This document shows, piece after piece, positions 42,367 through 51,932 of a stretch of 64,000 bases of DNA (the stretch's first letter is position 1; each line of letters starts with the position of its first letter). The stretch lies in contig NZ_JAJOMZ010000004.1 of assembly GCF_024699965.1 (NCBI RefSeq), positions 62,001 through 126,000 of the forward strand, read 5' to 3'. The position numbers were made by a program, and so were the translations under genes. A model generated the notes under the pieces. It ran no database searches and was not told where the DNA came from. It was given only the letters and a program-made list of their open reading frames with translations. This DNA comes from Flavobacterium sp. J372. Its GTDB lineage: Bacteria; Bacteroidota; Bacteroidia; Flavobacteriales; Flavobacteriaceae.

Positions 42367-43992
42367 CTATCCCAAAAACGGATACCTGTAATCTGTTGGT
42401 GTTACAAATGTTTCTTTAATGGTGCGCGGCGATACCCAACGAAGAAGGTTAAGGATAGAACCTGCCTTATCATTAGTACCTGATGCCCTTGCCCCACCGA
42501 AAGGCTGCTGGCCAACAACGGCGCCGGTAGGCTTATCGTTGATATAGAAGTTACCTGCAGCATTCTCAAGAGCTTTTGCAGCTTGCTCAATAGCATAACG
42601 GTCCTGGCTGAAAATTGCCCCTGTAAGTGCGTATGGTGACGTTTCATCCACCAGCTTCAGGGTTTCTTCCCACTTGGCATCGTCATACACATGTATGGTA
42701 AGCACCGGCCCGAACAACTCTTCGCACATGGTGTCATATTTAGGGCTTGTAGTTACGATAACCGTCGGCTCAATAAAGTAACCTTTAGATTTATCATAAC
42801 CCCCACCTGCAATGATTTCGGCATCAGTTGCGTTTTTGGCAGCATCAATATACTTGGCAAGCTTATCAAAAGAGCCTTCAGTAATAACTGCTGAAATAAA
42901 GTTACCCATATCTTCAGGCGAACCCATTTTCATTGATTTCAGGTCGGCAATTAGCAGGTCTTTCACTTCAGGCCAGATAGATTTGGCTATGTACGCACGT
43001 GATGCCGCAGAACATTTCTGTCCTTGATACTCAAACGCACCGCGTGATAATGCCGTAGCAACCTGTGCCGGGCGTGCTGACGGGTGAGCAAGAACAAAGT
43101 CTTTACCGCCTGTTTCACCTACTATGCGAGGGTATGTTTTATACCTGCTGATGTTTTGTCCTATCTTAGCCCAAATGTCATTAAATACACCAGTTGAGCC
43201 GGTAAAGTGTACGCCTGCCAAATCAGGGCTTGAAAGCAACACATCACTTACCATTGCCGAGTTACCTGATACCATATTGATGACACCTGCAGGAAGCCCC
43301 GCTTCTTTAAACACTTCCATGATCACGTAAGCCGAATACATTTGTGTAGCGCTTGGTTTCCAAACCACCACGTTACCCATAAGTGCAGGTGATGCAGGAA
43401 GGTTACCGGCAATAGCTGTAAAGTTGAAAGGAGTAATAGCGTATACAAACCCTTCAAGCGGGCGGTGTTCCATCCTGTTCCATACACCTTCAGATGATAT
43501 TGGCTGTTCAGCGTAAATCCTTGTCATGAACTCTACGTTAAAACGCAGGAAATCGATAAACTCACAAGCCGAGTCAATTTCTGCCTGGTGTACCGTTTTG
43601 GCCTGGCCAATCATGGTAGCGGCATTAATCCTTGCACGCCAGGGGCCGGCAAGCAATTCTGCAGCCTTCAGGAAAATTGATGCACGGTGTTCCCAAGCCA
43701 TGGCAGCCCATTGCTTTTTAGCGGCAAGGGCAGCTTCAACAGCCTGCTCAATATGTTGCTTTTCTGCCTGGTGATAATGGCCCACAACTTTTTTGTGGTC
43801 AAACGGCGGATTGATTTGTTTTGTATTCCCGGTACGGATTTCCTCTGCACCAATATATAGCGGCACATCAACTGTGCTGTTGTACATTTCTTTAAACTTG
43901 GCAGCAACCTGCTCCCTTTCCGGTGTGCCCGGCGCATAAGACTTTACAGGTTCGTTTATGGCTTTCGGCACATTGTATATCCCTTTTGGCAT
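42367..43992 (-). CDS. pruA: 1-pyrroline-5-carboxylate dehydrogenase
   Basis: An aldehyde dehydrogenase superfamily enzyme that oxidises glutamate-gamma-semialdehyde/P5C to glutamate in proline catabolism. The catalytic Cys is in YQGQKCSAASRAY and the general-base Glu in VGETGGKDF. The NAD-binding FTGSTGVFNDIW is present. The start MPKGIYNVPKAINEP (43992) gives 541 residues; the upstream frame to 44031 overlaps the promoter. No separate proline dehydrogenase is adjacent. Confidence 0.95.
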   Translation of the reverse strand: MPKGIYNVPKAINEPVKSYAPGTPEREQVAAKFKEMYNSTVDVPLYIGAEEIRTGNTKQINPPFDHKKVVGHYHQAEKQHIEQAVEAALAAKKQWAAMAWEHRASIFLKAAELLAGPWRARINAATMIGQAKTVHQAEIDSACEFIDFLRFNVEFMTRIYAEQPISSEGVWNRMEHRPLEGFVYAITPFNFTAIAGNLPASPALMGNVVVWKPSATQMYSAYVIMEVFKEAGLPAGVINMVSGNSAMVSDVLLSSPDLAGVHFTGSTGVFNDIWAKIGQNISRYKTYPRIVGETGGKDFVLAHPSARPAQVATALSRGAFEYQGQKCSAASRAYIAKSIWPEVKDLLIADLKSMKMGSPEDMGNFISAVITEGSFDKLAKYIDAAKNATDAEIIAGGGYDKSKGYFIEPTVIVTTSPKYDTMCEELFGPVLTIHVYDDAKWEETLKLVDETSPYALTGAIFSQDRYAIEQAAKALENAAGNFYINDKPTGAVVGQQPFGGARASGTNDKAGSILNLLRWVSPRTIKETFVTPTDYRYPFLG

Positions 43993-44028
43993 AATGCAAT
44001 AATTTAGTTGATAATTATTTAAGCATTG

Positions 44029-44036
44029 CAAATATA
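44029..44036 (-). promoter_or_regulatory. pruA -7 box
   Basis: TATATTTG on the minus strand, 36 bases before the chosen start codon. It fixes the gene start downstream of 44029. Confidence 0.6.
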
Positions 44037-44171
44037 CGGGAAATTATCAAACCCTAATTTGAAGAAAATTTATGAAATGAAGTATGTTACGGAAAGATTC
44101 GCAAAGGAGACACGAAGGTGCAAGAAGATTTTATGGAACGTGGATTTTTTAAATACGAGTGAAGCTAAATT

Positions 44172-44190
44172 CCCCCTTCGGGGTTAGGGG
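44172..44190. repeat. Short C/G-rich palindrome beside apaG
   Basis: CCCCC and GGGGG arms surround TTCGGGGTTA. It directly abuts the apaG stop codon and may be a dispersed palindrome; there is no T-tract. Confidence 0.45.
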
Positions 44191-44192
44191 GC

Positions 44193-44579
44193 TCAGTTCA
44201 ACGCAAAATCTGCGCTTAAGCGAAAAGCAGGTATAACTACCTTGAAAGTTTTTGTTGTGGCAAAATTAACCATTTCATAGTGGCCTTTCATAGCGCCAAA
44301 TGGTGATGAAAGCAGGCACCCTGAACTATAGGTATGCTTTTCTCCTGGCTTAAGTACAGGTTTTTTACCGATAACACCCTCGCCATCTACAATTTCTACA
44401 TCATTGAGTGAATCATAAATTTCCCAATGGCGGCTGTTGAGCTGTACCGAATCTTTACCTTGATTCTCAATGGTAACCTCATAGGTAAAAGCAAACTGTA
44501 CACGGTAGTTCCTGAAGTATGTGCCTTCAAAACTGGTACTTACCGATATTTTTATGCCTCTTGTTATTTGTGATACCAT
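44193..44579 (-). CDS. apaG: ApaG family protein
   Basis: A 128-residue beta-sandwich (fibronectin-III-like) protein. YRVQFAFTYEVTIENQG and the C-terminal CLLSSPFGAMKGHYEMVN match the family. ApaG is linked genetically to Co/Mg resistance in enterobacteria, but its molecular function is not settled. A -7 box (TAATTTTG, 44610-44617 on the minus strand) lies upstream. Confidence 0.92.
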   Translation of the reverse strand: MVSQITRGIKISVSTSFEGTYFRNYRVQFAFTYEVTIENQGKDSVQLNSRHWEIYDSLNDVEIVDGEGVIGKKPVLKPGEKHTYSSGCLLSSPFGAMKGHYEMVNFATTKTFKVVIPAFRLSADFALN

Positions 44580-44609
44580 ACAGTAAATATTCTTTGCTGC
44601 TTATAAATC

Positions 44610-44617
44610 CAAAATTA
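44610..44617 (-). promoter_or_regulatory. apaG -7 box
   Basis: TAATTTTG on the minus strand; a TTG lies 16 bases further upstream. Confidence 0.5.
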
Positions 44618-44688
44618 CAACTTTATTGCTAACCAAGCCACACAAAAAATATTAAATTAACCTCAACTGAATATTAAATAGCTGATTG

Positions 44689-45948
44689 CTAATTAATAAT
44701 ATTCTCTGAGTTTGCTGAGCCTATACCTATAACCCTGTCATACCTGGCATTGTATTCACGGTAGTAGACGAAAACGTTATAATCATTTTCAGTTTGGTAA
44801 AAGTTCCCGTCAATATTATTTTTACCATCTACCCTTCCGGCTTTATCAGCTACAACATATTGAAAATTTGTAAAACCCTGCTTTATCATAACGGCCTTTT
44901 CCCAAAGATTGCTCTTAGGGTTGAATTCCATCTTGTATTCGTCAGTCTTAGCATAGTTATTAAACATACCATTGATGTAAATATCTTTCTTCTCAAAAAA
45001 TGAAGGTGCACTCAGGCTAAAGAAAACCCATGTATAGTCGGCCTCCAAGTCCTGGTTGCTAACGCTCAGGTTAACATTACGTACTACAAATTTGCCGTTT
45101 ACATCCGGCCAAAAGGTATATGGCACATTAGCACGTGCTTCGTTAGTATAAAGTATAGTATTATATATTTCACCGGCAGTAATACGCACTACATTATTTA
45201 CAGCATTGCGAATGTCTTTATTGTCAAAATACAAGTATTCATTCCCTGCCCAAAACTGCGTTTCTTTATCATATTTATAAATCAGGTCGTTCCCGATGGT
45301 GTATTGCGGCTTAATGTTATAAATGGCATTGTCAAACCTGCCGTTTTGGGTAAGCAGTACTTTCACGGTCTGCAACGGATTCTGGAAAACCGTACCTCCT
45401 GGCCTTATCGCAAAATCCATATTGTGCTTTTCATTTATATCTCCCATTCCCCGCGCCCGTTTCACCTGCAATGGCACAGCTACCTGCTCTTCATAAACTA
45501 TGAACCTGCGGCTGAATACTACTTCACGGTCATCATTAAGTATCCTCAAGATGTAATTTCCTGACAGCAATATCCTTGTAAACTTATTAGGGAATGAGAG
45601 TGTAAAGCGCGAGTATATCTGTAACGTATTGAGCGAGTTGGCATAGTTCTGAATCCGCTGGTTATCAAAACCGTCTACATAGTCATTAACGCTAAGCAGG
45701 TTTGAAGGTGTCCAGTCATAATTACAATGCTGCAGTGAATAATAATAATTCGCTTCGTTGCCAAAAAGGTCGTCAAACACAAACTGGAAAGGTTCATTAA
45801 GGCGGAAGTACGGATACACATTTTCGCCACCTTTCATGAATGAAACTGTTTTGATGTTATATGGGGGTGCTATTTCCTGCTGTACCTGTGCAAAAGATGA
45901 AAATGAAAGTAATATAAGAAGTATAAAAGCACGGAATGTTGTTGCCAT
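44689..45948 (-). CDS. T9SS plug protein (formerly DUF5103)
   Basis: A 419-residue secreted protein with a signal peptide (MATTFRAFILLILLSFSSFAQ). The first domain starts IAPPYNIKTVSFMKGGENVYPYFRLNEPFQFVFDDL and the second contains YYREYNARYDRVIGIG. These match the two-domain family known as the T9SS plug, a protein that closes the periplasmic side of the SprA translocon pore. It has its own apparent transcription unit, away from sprA. The family assignment is firm; the plug role is taken from F. johnsoniae. Confidence 0.85.
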   Translation of the reverse strand: MATTFRAFILLILLSFSSFAQVQQEIAPPYNIKTVSFMKGGENVYPYFRLNEPFQFVFDDLFGNEANYYYSLQHCNYDWTPSNLLSVNDYVDGFDNQRIQNYANSLNTLQIYSRFTLSFPNKFTRILLSGNYILRILNDDREVVFSRRFIVYEEQVAVPLQVKRARGMGDINEKHNMDFAIRPGGTVFQNPLQTVKVLLTQNGRFDNAIYNIKPQYTIGNDLIYKYDKETQFWAGNEYLYFDNKDIRNAVNNVVRITAGEIYNTILYTNEARANVPYTFWPDVNGKFVVRNVNLSVSNQDLEADYTWVFFSLSAPSFFEKKDIYINGMFNNYAKTDEYKMEFNPKSNLWEKAVMIKQGFTNFQYVVADKAGRVDGKNNIDGNFYQTENDYNVFVYYREYNARYDRVIGIGSANSENIIN

Positions 45949-46017
45949 ATCCAGGAATAGTTTGTTTTGGAACGTAAATATAACGAATATATTACAACGC
46001 TCTGTAACGCATAGTCC

Positions 46018-46782
46018 TTAATCCTTGTAACATACCGGGATTATCTCACCTTTTGCGAGACAAAAACGCTGTACCTCTTCAGGCGAAAGTGTTTTGGTAT
46101 AATCAACTTCTTCAACCCTGAAGCCAATATTGCGCAGCTTATCAAAATAATCACGCCCATAAACCCTCACATGGTCATACTGGCCAAAAATGCGTGCACG
46201 ATCTTTCGGGTCAGTAATGGTATCATCCTGAAAAGTTGTTTCACGGCTAAGGTCTTGCGGAATCTGGAAAACACCCATACCGCCGGGTTTAAGCACACGA
46301 TACAATTCCTGCATGGCTTTTATATCATCAGGGATATGCTCAAGCACGTGATTGCACAAGATGATATCATAGCTGTTGTCTGCAAACGGCAGGTTGCAGA
46401 TATCGGCCTTTACATCAGCTAAAGGCGAATACAGGTCAGTTGTAGTGTAATCCAAATTCTTCATCTGGCGGAAGCGCTTGTAAAAAGCCTGTTCCGGAGC
46501 GAAGTGCAGCACTTTGTGCGGCGCAGTGAAAAAGTCGGTTTCATTCTTTAGGTATAGCCACAGCAGGCGGTGCCTCTCCAGCGAAAGGGTTCCCGGGGCA
46601 AGCACGTTATTGCGTTGATGCCCGTAACCGTATGGCAGGAACGAGCGAAAACTTTTGCCATCAATAGGGTCAGTGAATTTATTTCCGCTCAATGCCAGTG
46701 CCAGTACAGGGCGGGCAACATAGCTGAGCCTGATGAGCAACGGGCGGGGGATGGTGTTTAATACAAATCGGAATATCTTCAT
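46018..46782 (-). CDS. Class I SAM-dependent methyltransferase
   Basis: A 254-residue methyltransferase of the type 11 group. The SAM-binding region is VLHFAPEQAFYKRFRQM followed by LDYTTTDLYSPLADVKADICNLPF, and DIILCNHVLEHIPDDI is the motif II region. An N-terminal SFLPYGYGHQR stretch suggests a nucleotide- or lipid-linked substrate group, but the substrate is unknown. It starts one base after map stops. Confidence 0.85.
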   Translation of the reverse strand: MKIFRFVLNTIPRPLLIRLSYVARPVLALALSGNKFTDPIDGKSFRSFLPYGYGHQRNNVLAPGTLSLERHRLLWLYLKNETDFFTAPHKVLHFAPEQAFYKRFRQMKNLDYTTTDLYSPLADVKADICNLPFADNSYDIILCNHVLEHIPDDIKAMQELYRVLKPGGMGVFQIPQDLSRETTFQDDTITDPKDRARIFGQYDHVRVYGRDYFDKLRNIGFRVEEVDYTKTLSPEEVQRFCLAKGEIIPVCYKD

Positions 46783-46783
46783 A

Positions 46784-47611
46784 CTAACTCAATACCAGCG
46801 GCTCCATCCTGAAATCATTCTCCTCATCACTCTTTATTCCCAGAGCTTTATAGATATATGCAAAAGTTGATAGTAATTCGGGCTTACCATTTATTATTGC
46901 CACATCATGTTCGAAGTGAGCGCTTGGTTTTTTGTCTGCAGTTACAATCGTCCAGCCGTCTTTCAGCGTTTTAATATTCCTGCTACCCATATTTATCATA
47001 GGCTCGATGGCTACCACAAGACCTTCAACAAACATTTTGCCCCGGCCGCGTTTGCCGTAGTTTGGCATTTCAGGGCCTTCGTGCATTTTGCGGCCAAGGC
47101 CATGACCTACAAGTTCACGCACTACACCATAACCATGAGCTTCAGTATACCTCTGTATGGCATTGCCTACATCTTCTACCCTGTTGCCTGCACGAAATTC
47201 ACGTATGCCAATATAAAGCGATTCCTTCGTAACCTGAAGCAGCTTTTTAGTTTCAGGGGCAACCTCGCCAATTTCAAAAGTATAAGCATGGTCTCCGTAA
47301 AACTCATTTTTAAGCACACCACAATCAACTGATACAATATCACCATCTTCAATAGGGCGTTTGGTAGGCAGGCCATGTACTACCTGCTCATTTACGCTGG
47401 TAAGCAATGTTGAAGGACAGCCGTATAATCCCAGAAATCCCGGAACTGCCTGGTGGTCACGTATAAATTCCTCAGCCATTTTATCAAGCTGTAGTGTAGT
47501 GATTCCCGGCTTTATCTCTCCTGCAATCATGCCCAGGGTTTTTGAAACCAAAAGGGCGCTTTCACGCATCAGTTCTATCTCTTCTCTCGTCTTTGGGATT
47601 ATCATGCTCAT
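46784..47611 (-). CDS. map: Type I methionine aminopeptidase
   Basis: Removes the initiator methionine. The five metal ligands are recognisable: two Asp in VSVDCGVLKNEFYGDHAYTF, His in GHGLGRKMHEGPEMPN, Glu in VVAIEPMI and Glu in HFEHDVAI. The 275-residue length is normal for this lineage. It leads a two-gene unit with the methyltransferase and has a strong promoter. Confidence 0.96.
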   Translation of the reverse strand: MSMIIPKTREEIELMRESALLVSKTLGMIAGEIKPGITTLQLDKMAEEFIRDHQAVPGFLGLYGCPSTLLTSVNEQVVHGLPTKRPIEDGDIVSVDCGVLKNEFYGDHAYTFEIGEVAPETKKLLQVTKESLYIGIREFRAGNRVEDVGNAIQRYTEAHGYGVVRELVGHGLGRKMHEGPEMPNYGKRGRGKMFVEGLVVAIEPMINMGSRNIKTLKDGWTIVTADKKPSAHFEHDVAIINGKPELLSTFAYIYKALGIKSDEENDFRMEPLVLS

Positions 47612-47623
47612 AATTTAAAGGTG

Positions 47624-47653
47624 CAAAAGTACGATAATTTGTTCGAGGTTCAA
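47624..47653 (-). promoter_or_regulatory. map promoter
   Basis: TACTTTTG (47624-47631) with TTG (47651-47653) exactly 19 bases upstream on the minus strand. This is one of the clearest Bacteroidetes promoters in the window, 12 bases before the start codon. Confidence 0.7.
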
Positions 47654-47712
47654 CTTTTGGATTTTTTCGATTGTTCGACTTCCCGACCATTCGGTTACTT
47701 AATATTTCAAAA

Positions 47713-47744
47713 ATAAAAACCTGACAGGTTTAAAACGTATCAGG
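47713..47744 (-). terminator. Terminator after gpmI
   Basis: CCTGATA and TGTCAGG pair (one G-U) around an 11-base loop and are followed by TTTTTATTTTT on the minus strand, 28 bases past the gpmI stop codon. Confidence 0.7.
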
Positions 47745-47771
47745 CCAATATACTTTATAAAATATTCAGTC

Positions 47772-49295
47772 TTAAGACACCAGTGATTCCTGTGTCATTG
47801 CAACGGGTTTCTCAATTCCCATAAGGTCAAGAATGGTTGGGGCAATGTCACCGAGTATACCATTTTTAACATGCTGTAAGTTTTTATCAACTAAAATGAT
47901 CGGCACCGGGTTAGTAGTATGGGCTGTGTTAGGGCTTCCATCAGGGTTTATCATCGTTTCGCAGTTGCCGTGGTCTGCAATTACTATAGTAGTATAGCCA
48001 TTATCAAGCCCTGTTTCAATCACTTTTTTAGCGCAGGCATCTACAGCTTCACAGGCTTTAATGGCTGCTTCCATCACTCCGGTATGGCCTACCATGTCGC
48101 CGTTGGCAAAGTTAAGGCACACGAAGTCAACCTCACCTTTTTGCAGTTCAGGCACTAGTGCATCGGCAAGATCGTAAGCACTCATTTCCGGCTGTAAGTC
48201 ATAGGTTGCTACCTTAGGCGACGGGCACAAAATGCGCTTTTCGCCTTCAAAAGGCTCTTCACGGCCACCGCTAAAGAAAAATGTTACATGCGGGTATTTC
48301 TCAGTTTCGGCAATGCGTATCTGTTTCTTTCCGGCTTTTGAGATTACTTCCCCAAGTGTTTCGGTAAGGTTGTCTTTTCCGTAAATGAGATGCACGTTTT
48401 TGAAATTCTCATCATAGTTGGTCATCGTCACATAGTACAGATTATTCAGCTTGTGCATTCCAAATTCCGGCATATCGGTTTGTGACAGCACCTGTGTAAG
48501 CTGCCTGCCACGATCTGTACGGAAGTTGAAGAAAATCACCACATCCCCATCTTCTATTTTTGCAAGCGGAGTGCCATCCGGTTCAGTCATAACAATTGGC
48601 TTGATGAACTCGTCCGTCACACCCTCATCATAGCTTTTTTGTATAGCTTCGGCGCCATTGTGCGTATGTATTCCTTCTGCCTTTATCATAAGGTCATACG
48701 CTACTTTTACCCGTTCCCAGCGTTTATCGCGGTCCATTGCATAGTAACGCCCCACTATGCTCGCAATCTTAGCCGAACTGTCATTTATATGTTCCTGCAA
48801 TTCAGTTATAAACCCAAGCCCTGATTTAGGGTCAACATCACGCCCATCAGTAAATGCGTGGATGAAAACTTTTTCTACACCCAAATCCTGCGAAACATCA
48901 ACAAGGCCTTTAAGGTGGTCTATGTGCGAATGTACCCCTCCGTTTGACACAAGCCCAAGCAGGTGTACTTTCCTGTCATTATCTTTTGCGTAAGTCAAGG
49001 CATCAACAATAGCCTTTTCTTTTCCCAGCATTTTGTTTTGCACAGCCAGGTTTATGCGCACCAGATCCTGATACACTATACGGCCTGCGCCCAGATTCAT
49101 GTGCCCTACTTCGCTGTTGCCCATCTGCCCTTCAGGCAATCCTACATTAAGCCCGTCAGTACGAAGTTGGGCGTTGGGATAGTTCTGGTATAATGAATCA
49201 ATAAATGGCGTATTGGCATTGTCTATGGCCGATACCTTTGGGTCAGGTGATTTTCCCCAACCGTCAAGTATCATTAGTATAACTTTCTTATTCAT
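47772..49295 (-). CDS. gpmI: 2,3-bisphosphoglycerate-independent phosphoglycerate mutase
   Basis: A metal-dependent glycolytic enzyme of the alkaline phosphatase superfamily (507 residues). The N-terminal metal Asp is in ILMILDGWG, the phosphorylated Ser in QMGNSEVGHMNLGAGR, and further metal ligands in VIADHGNCE and the TTNPVPI segment. It starts 12 bases from the DUF5916 gene stop, on the same strand. Confidence 0.95.
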   Translation of the reverse strand: MNKKVILMILDGWGKSPDPKVSAIDNANTPFIDSLYQNYPNAQLRTDGLNVGLPEGQMGNSEVGHMNLGAGRIVYQDLVRINLAVQNKMLGKEKAIVDALTYAKDNDRKVHLLGLVSNGGVHSHIDHLKGLVDVSQDLGVEKVFIHAFTDGRDVDPKSGLGFITELQEHINDSSAKIASIVGRYYAMDRDKRWERVKVAYDLMIKAEGIHTHNGAEAIQKSYDEGVTDEFIKPIVMTEPDGTPLAKIEDGDVVIFFNFRTDRGRQLTQVLSQTDMPEFGMHKLNNLYYVTMTNYDENFKNVHLIYGKDNLTETLGEVISKAGKKQIRIAETEKYPHVTFFFSGGREEPFEGEKRILCPSPKVATYDLQPEMSAYDLADALVPELQKGEVDFVCLNFANGDMVGHTGVMEAAIKACEAVDACAKKVIETGLDNGYTTIVIADHGNCETMINPDGSPNTAHTTNPVPIILVDKNLQHVKNGILGDIAPTILDLMGIEKPVAMTQESLVS

Positions 49296-49307
49296 AATTA
49301 AAAGTCT

Positions 49308-51701
49308 TTAAATCCAGTTTTTAGCAATGTTGTAATCTATGTAATAACGCAGGCTTATCGAGAACACGCTGGCAAGATTATCGCGGAAGAGGTTCTCGAA
49401 ATTCCTGCCGTAGTTGGTGCTTACGTACTCAAGATCGGTAGCAGCGTTGTTACGGTAAAGCACCGATATCTGGCTGCCGGGTGCAAACCACCATGTGTAT
49501 GACAAGTCAAAATTCCATGCGTTGTAGGTGAAGTCCCGGTTTTCGTCAAATGTTGTGTTTGCTGCCAGCGTACCGTCATCCTGCAGGGTAAGAAATTGCA
49601 GGTTTTCCCCATACGTCCAGTAATGCCTTGCTGTGAGATTTATGGTCATTTTATTATTAATGGCATATTTGCCCGAAAGGCTGTTCGTTACCGTGGTGCG
49701 GTCGCGGCGGGTAAAGATAATGTCTTCATCCTGAAACGCCACCCAGCCTTTATTATCGGTATCAAGCCCGTAATTGTATGAGTAAACCAATAGCAATTTA
49801 TCATTAAACCTGTAGCGCGGACTAACCAACAGCCCGTAATAATTCCTGCCTTTTTCCTCGCTTACCCAAAGTTCCGGCTGTACATCTAGGGCAAATTTTC
49901 GGTTGTAGTTTGATGAGAAGTAAATAAACGAATACACGCTTCGAGGATTCTGCACATACCTGCCTGTAATGCGCGGCTCGTAAAAATCAAATGTTTTAAA
50001 TGGGTTGATTTCCACGCCATAGCCTATGTAGTCGTTTTTACGTGTGGTAGAGTTCACATTAAAATCGATTCGGCCTGCCTGCATCTTGCCTGCATCATTA
50101 TGAAACTCGCTATAAAAAGCTGTATTTAATTGAAATGTATTAAAAAGCTTTGTGGGATTAAGAATCCTGTAACTGAAACTTGGCCTTATGGTATGGTAAT
50201 TTGTGGTGAAGATGATGCCGAGGTCATTGATATCAAAATCTTTTGAAACATAATAGCTTGATATACCATATCGGTACCGTCCGCTGGTTTTGCTGGCACT
50301 GATGAATGAACTGTAGCCGGTTTTATCTGTCACATCATTCAGGTAGCTGAATTTCATATCGCCCGAAAGATTATAGGTATTAGCGCGGGTATTCAGGTCA
50401 TATACTATTGCTGAAACATTAGCATCGCGAAAACTGCCGTCGCGCACTACATTGGTATTTACAAACGCTACCGATGAGTTCTTACGGAAGCGTTGGTCAA
50501 ATACTGTTACATTATAGTTTACCAACGGTTCTACCATTACATCACGAAACTGGCCCGTTGCCGCATTAAACACCTTAGCATATGTTCGTTCGGTAATGGC
50601 ATTCATAACCCCAATGCCCAGCCCTTCAGAAGTTCGCCCCGAAACTTTTATCGCATTAAGCAGGTTTACTGCAGAGGGACGCTCCACAACCGACTCATTT
50701 TCTCCTAAAGCAACGCCACCTGTAGGTCTGCCGCCTATCCTGCGGGTATAGAGTAATCCCCCTTTATTGAAAATATCCGTACCTTCAGTAAAGAAAGGGC
50801 GGTTTTCATTAAACTGCTGCTCAAACGGACCCAAATTAAGTACCACATTGTCAAAAGCAGTCTGTCCAAAGTCCGGCACCAATATGGCGTCAAGCGTAAA
50901 CGAATCGTTTATACCGTACTTGATATCCATACCCCCTTTGAGCTGAGCTTCAGCTTTTTCATTTTTGTTATCCGAAAGATAGAATGATGAATACGGAATG
51001 AAGAAAAGCCGTGTTGGCGGCTCAATCTCTCGGATGCCTTCCAGTAATCCCGTCTGCACTATAAATGAGCCTATATTACGGTCAATGGGGTTCCATGTAT
51101 ATTTCTGACGATCTTTACGTATTTCCCTAAAGAAATTAATACCCCAGTACTGAATGTCTTTTTCGGAAAAACGGAGCGCCCCGTAGGGTATCTTCATCTC
51201 GGCAACCCAACCGGTATCGGTTATGCGGGTTTCGCTGAACCATATTGCATCCCAGGAATAATCTTCACCGTCCTGTGTCGCCAGGCAGTCCATTTGTACA
51301 CCTGCAGAGCTTACAAAAAACCGAAAGTCCTGCTGGCCGTCATTAAACCCGTTAATAAAAACACCGAAATGGTCGGCTGTCCCGAAGTTATCCCGCTGCG
51401 CCATCTCTTTGAGAATGGTTGCAGGATCGTCAAGCATTATGGCAGAGATATAGATTGCCTCATCATCATACAACACTTTTACAAAGGTTTGCCTGCTGCT
51501 GTCGGCGGGTTTGCCGTTGTCGGGCTCAAACATTACAAAGTTAGTGGCGGTGTTAGCTGTTGCCCATATCGGCTCATTCATTACACCATCTATACTAATC
51601 TTTTCAGAATTCTTTACGGCTGTAAGTGACCTCTTTTGGGCTGAGCATATAGCAAAAAGAAACAAACACAAAATCAGGAACTTAGCCTTAATAAAATTCA
51701 T
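49308..51701 (-). CDS. DUF5916 family protein with CBM9-like domain
   Basis: A secreted protein of 797 residues. A signal peptide (MNFIKAKFLILCLFLFAICSAQ) is followed by a CBM9-like beta-sandwich (about 30-200: KISIDGVMNEPIWATANTA). A long beta-strand-rich region follows, ending with a C-terminal aromatic-rich barrel (LASVFSISLRYYIDYNIAKNW). It is predicted to be an outer-membrane protein that may bind glycans. The start at 51701 was chosen for the signal peptide; the frame reaches back to 51740. The function is unknown. Confidence 0.82.
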   Translation of the reverse strand: MNFIKAKFLILCLFLFAICSAQKRSLTAVKNSEKISIDGVMNEPIWATANTATNFVMFEPDNGKPADSSRQTFVKVLYDDEAIYISAIMLDDPATILKEMAQRDNFGTADHFGVFINGFNDGQQDFRFFVSSAGVQMDCLATQDGEDYSWDAIWFSETRITDTGWVAEMKIPYGALRFSEKDIQYWGINFFREIRKDRQKYTWNPIDRNIGSFIVQTGLLEGIREIEPPTRLFFIPYSSFYLSDNKNEKAEAQLKGGMDIKYGINDSFTLDAILVPDFGQTAFDNVVLNLGPFEQQFNENRPFFTEGTDIFNKGGLLYTRRIGGRPTGGVALGENESVVERPSAVNLLNAIKVSGRTSEGLGIGVMNAITERTYAKVFNAATGQFRDVMVEPLVNYNVTVFDQRFRKNSSVAFVNTNVVRDGSFRDANVSAIVYDLNTRANTYNLSGDMKFSYLNDVTDKTGYSSFISASKTSGRYRYGISSYYVSKDFDINDLGIIFTTNYHTIRPSFSYRILNPTKLFNTFQLNTAFYSEFHNDAGKMQAGRIDFNVNSTTRKNDYIGYGVEINPFKTFDFYEPRITGRYVQNPRSVYSFIYFSSNYNRKFALDVQPELWVSEEKGRNYYGLLVSPRYRFNDKLLLVYSYNYGLDTDNKGWVAFQDEDIIFTRRDRTTVTNSLSGKYAINNKMTINLTARHYWTYGENLQFLTLQDDGTLAANTTFDENRDFTYNAWNFDLSYTWWFAPGSQISVLYRNNAATDLEYVSTNYGRNFENLFRDNLASVFSISLRYYIDYNIAKNWI

Positions 51702-51932
51702 TTTTGGCACTGTTATTGCATTATAACAAATATATAACATAATTAAGATTTTATTGGGACACAGTACAATATAAATTAATAATTACGTTAATAAGAAAAT
51801 GAAGAGGAGTAGCGGAGAGCCCGCTACACATGAAATGTTAAATTATTGATTTTAACAGCGTTGCAATTTATTTTTTAGAAATTGTTTTCTACTTTGCGCA
51901 CCTGTTTCAATCTAAAAATTACTAAACGCCAA

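Noticed and set aside
44172..44190. C/G-rich palindrome near apaG as a terminator
   Set aside because: There is no T-tract on either strand, so it is listed only as a palindrome.
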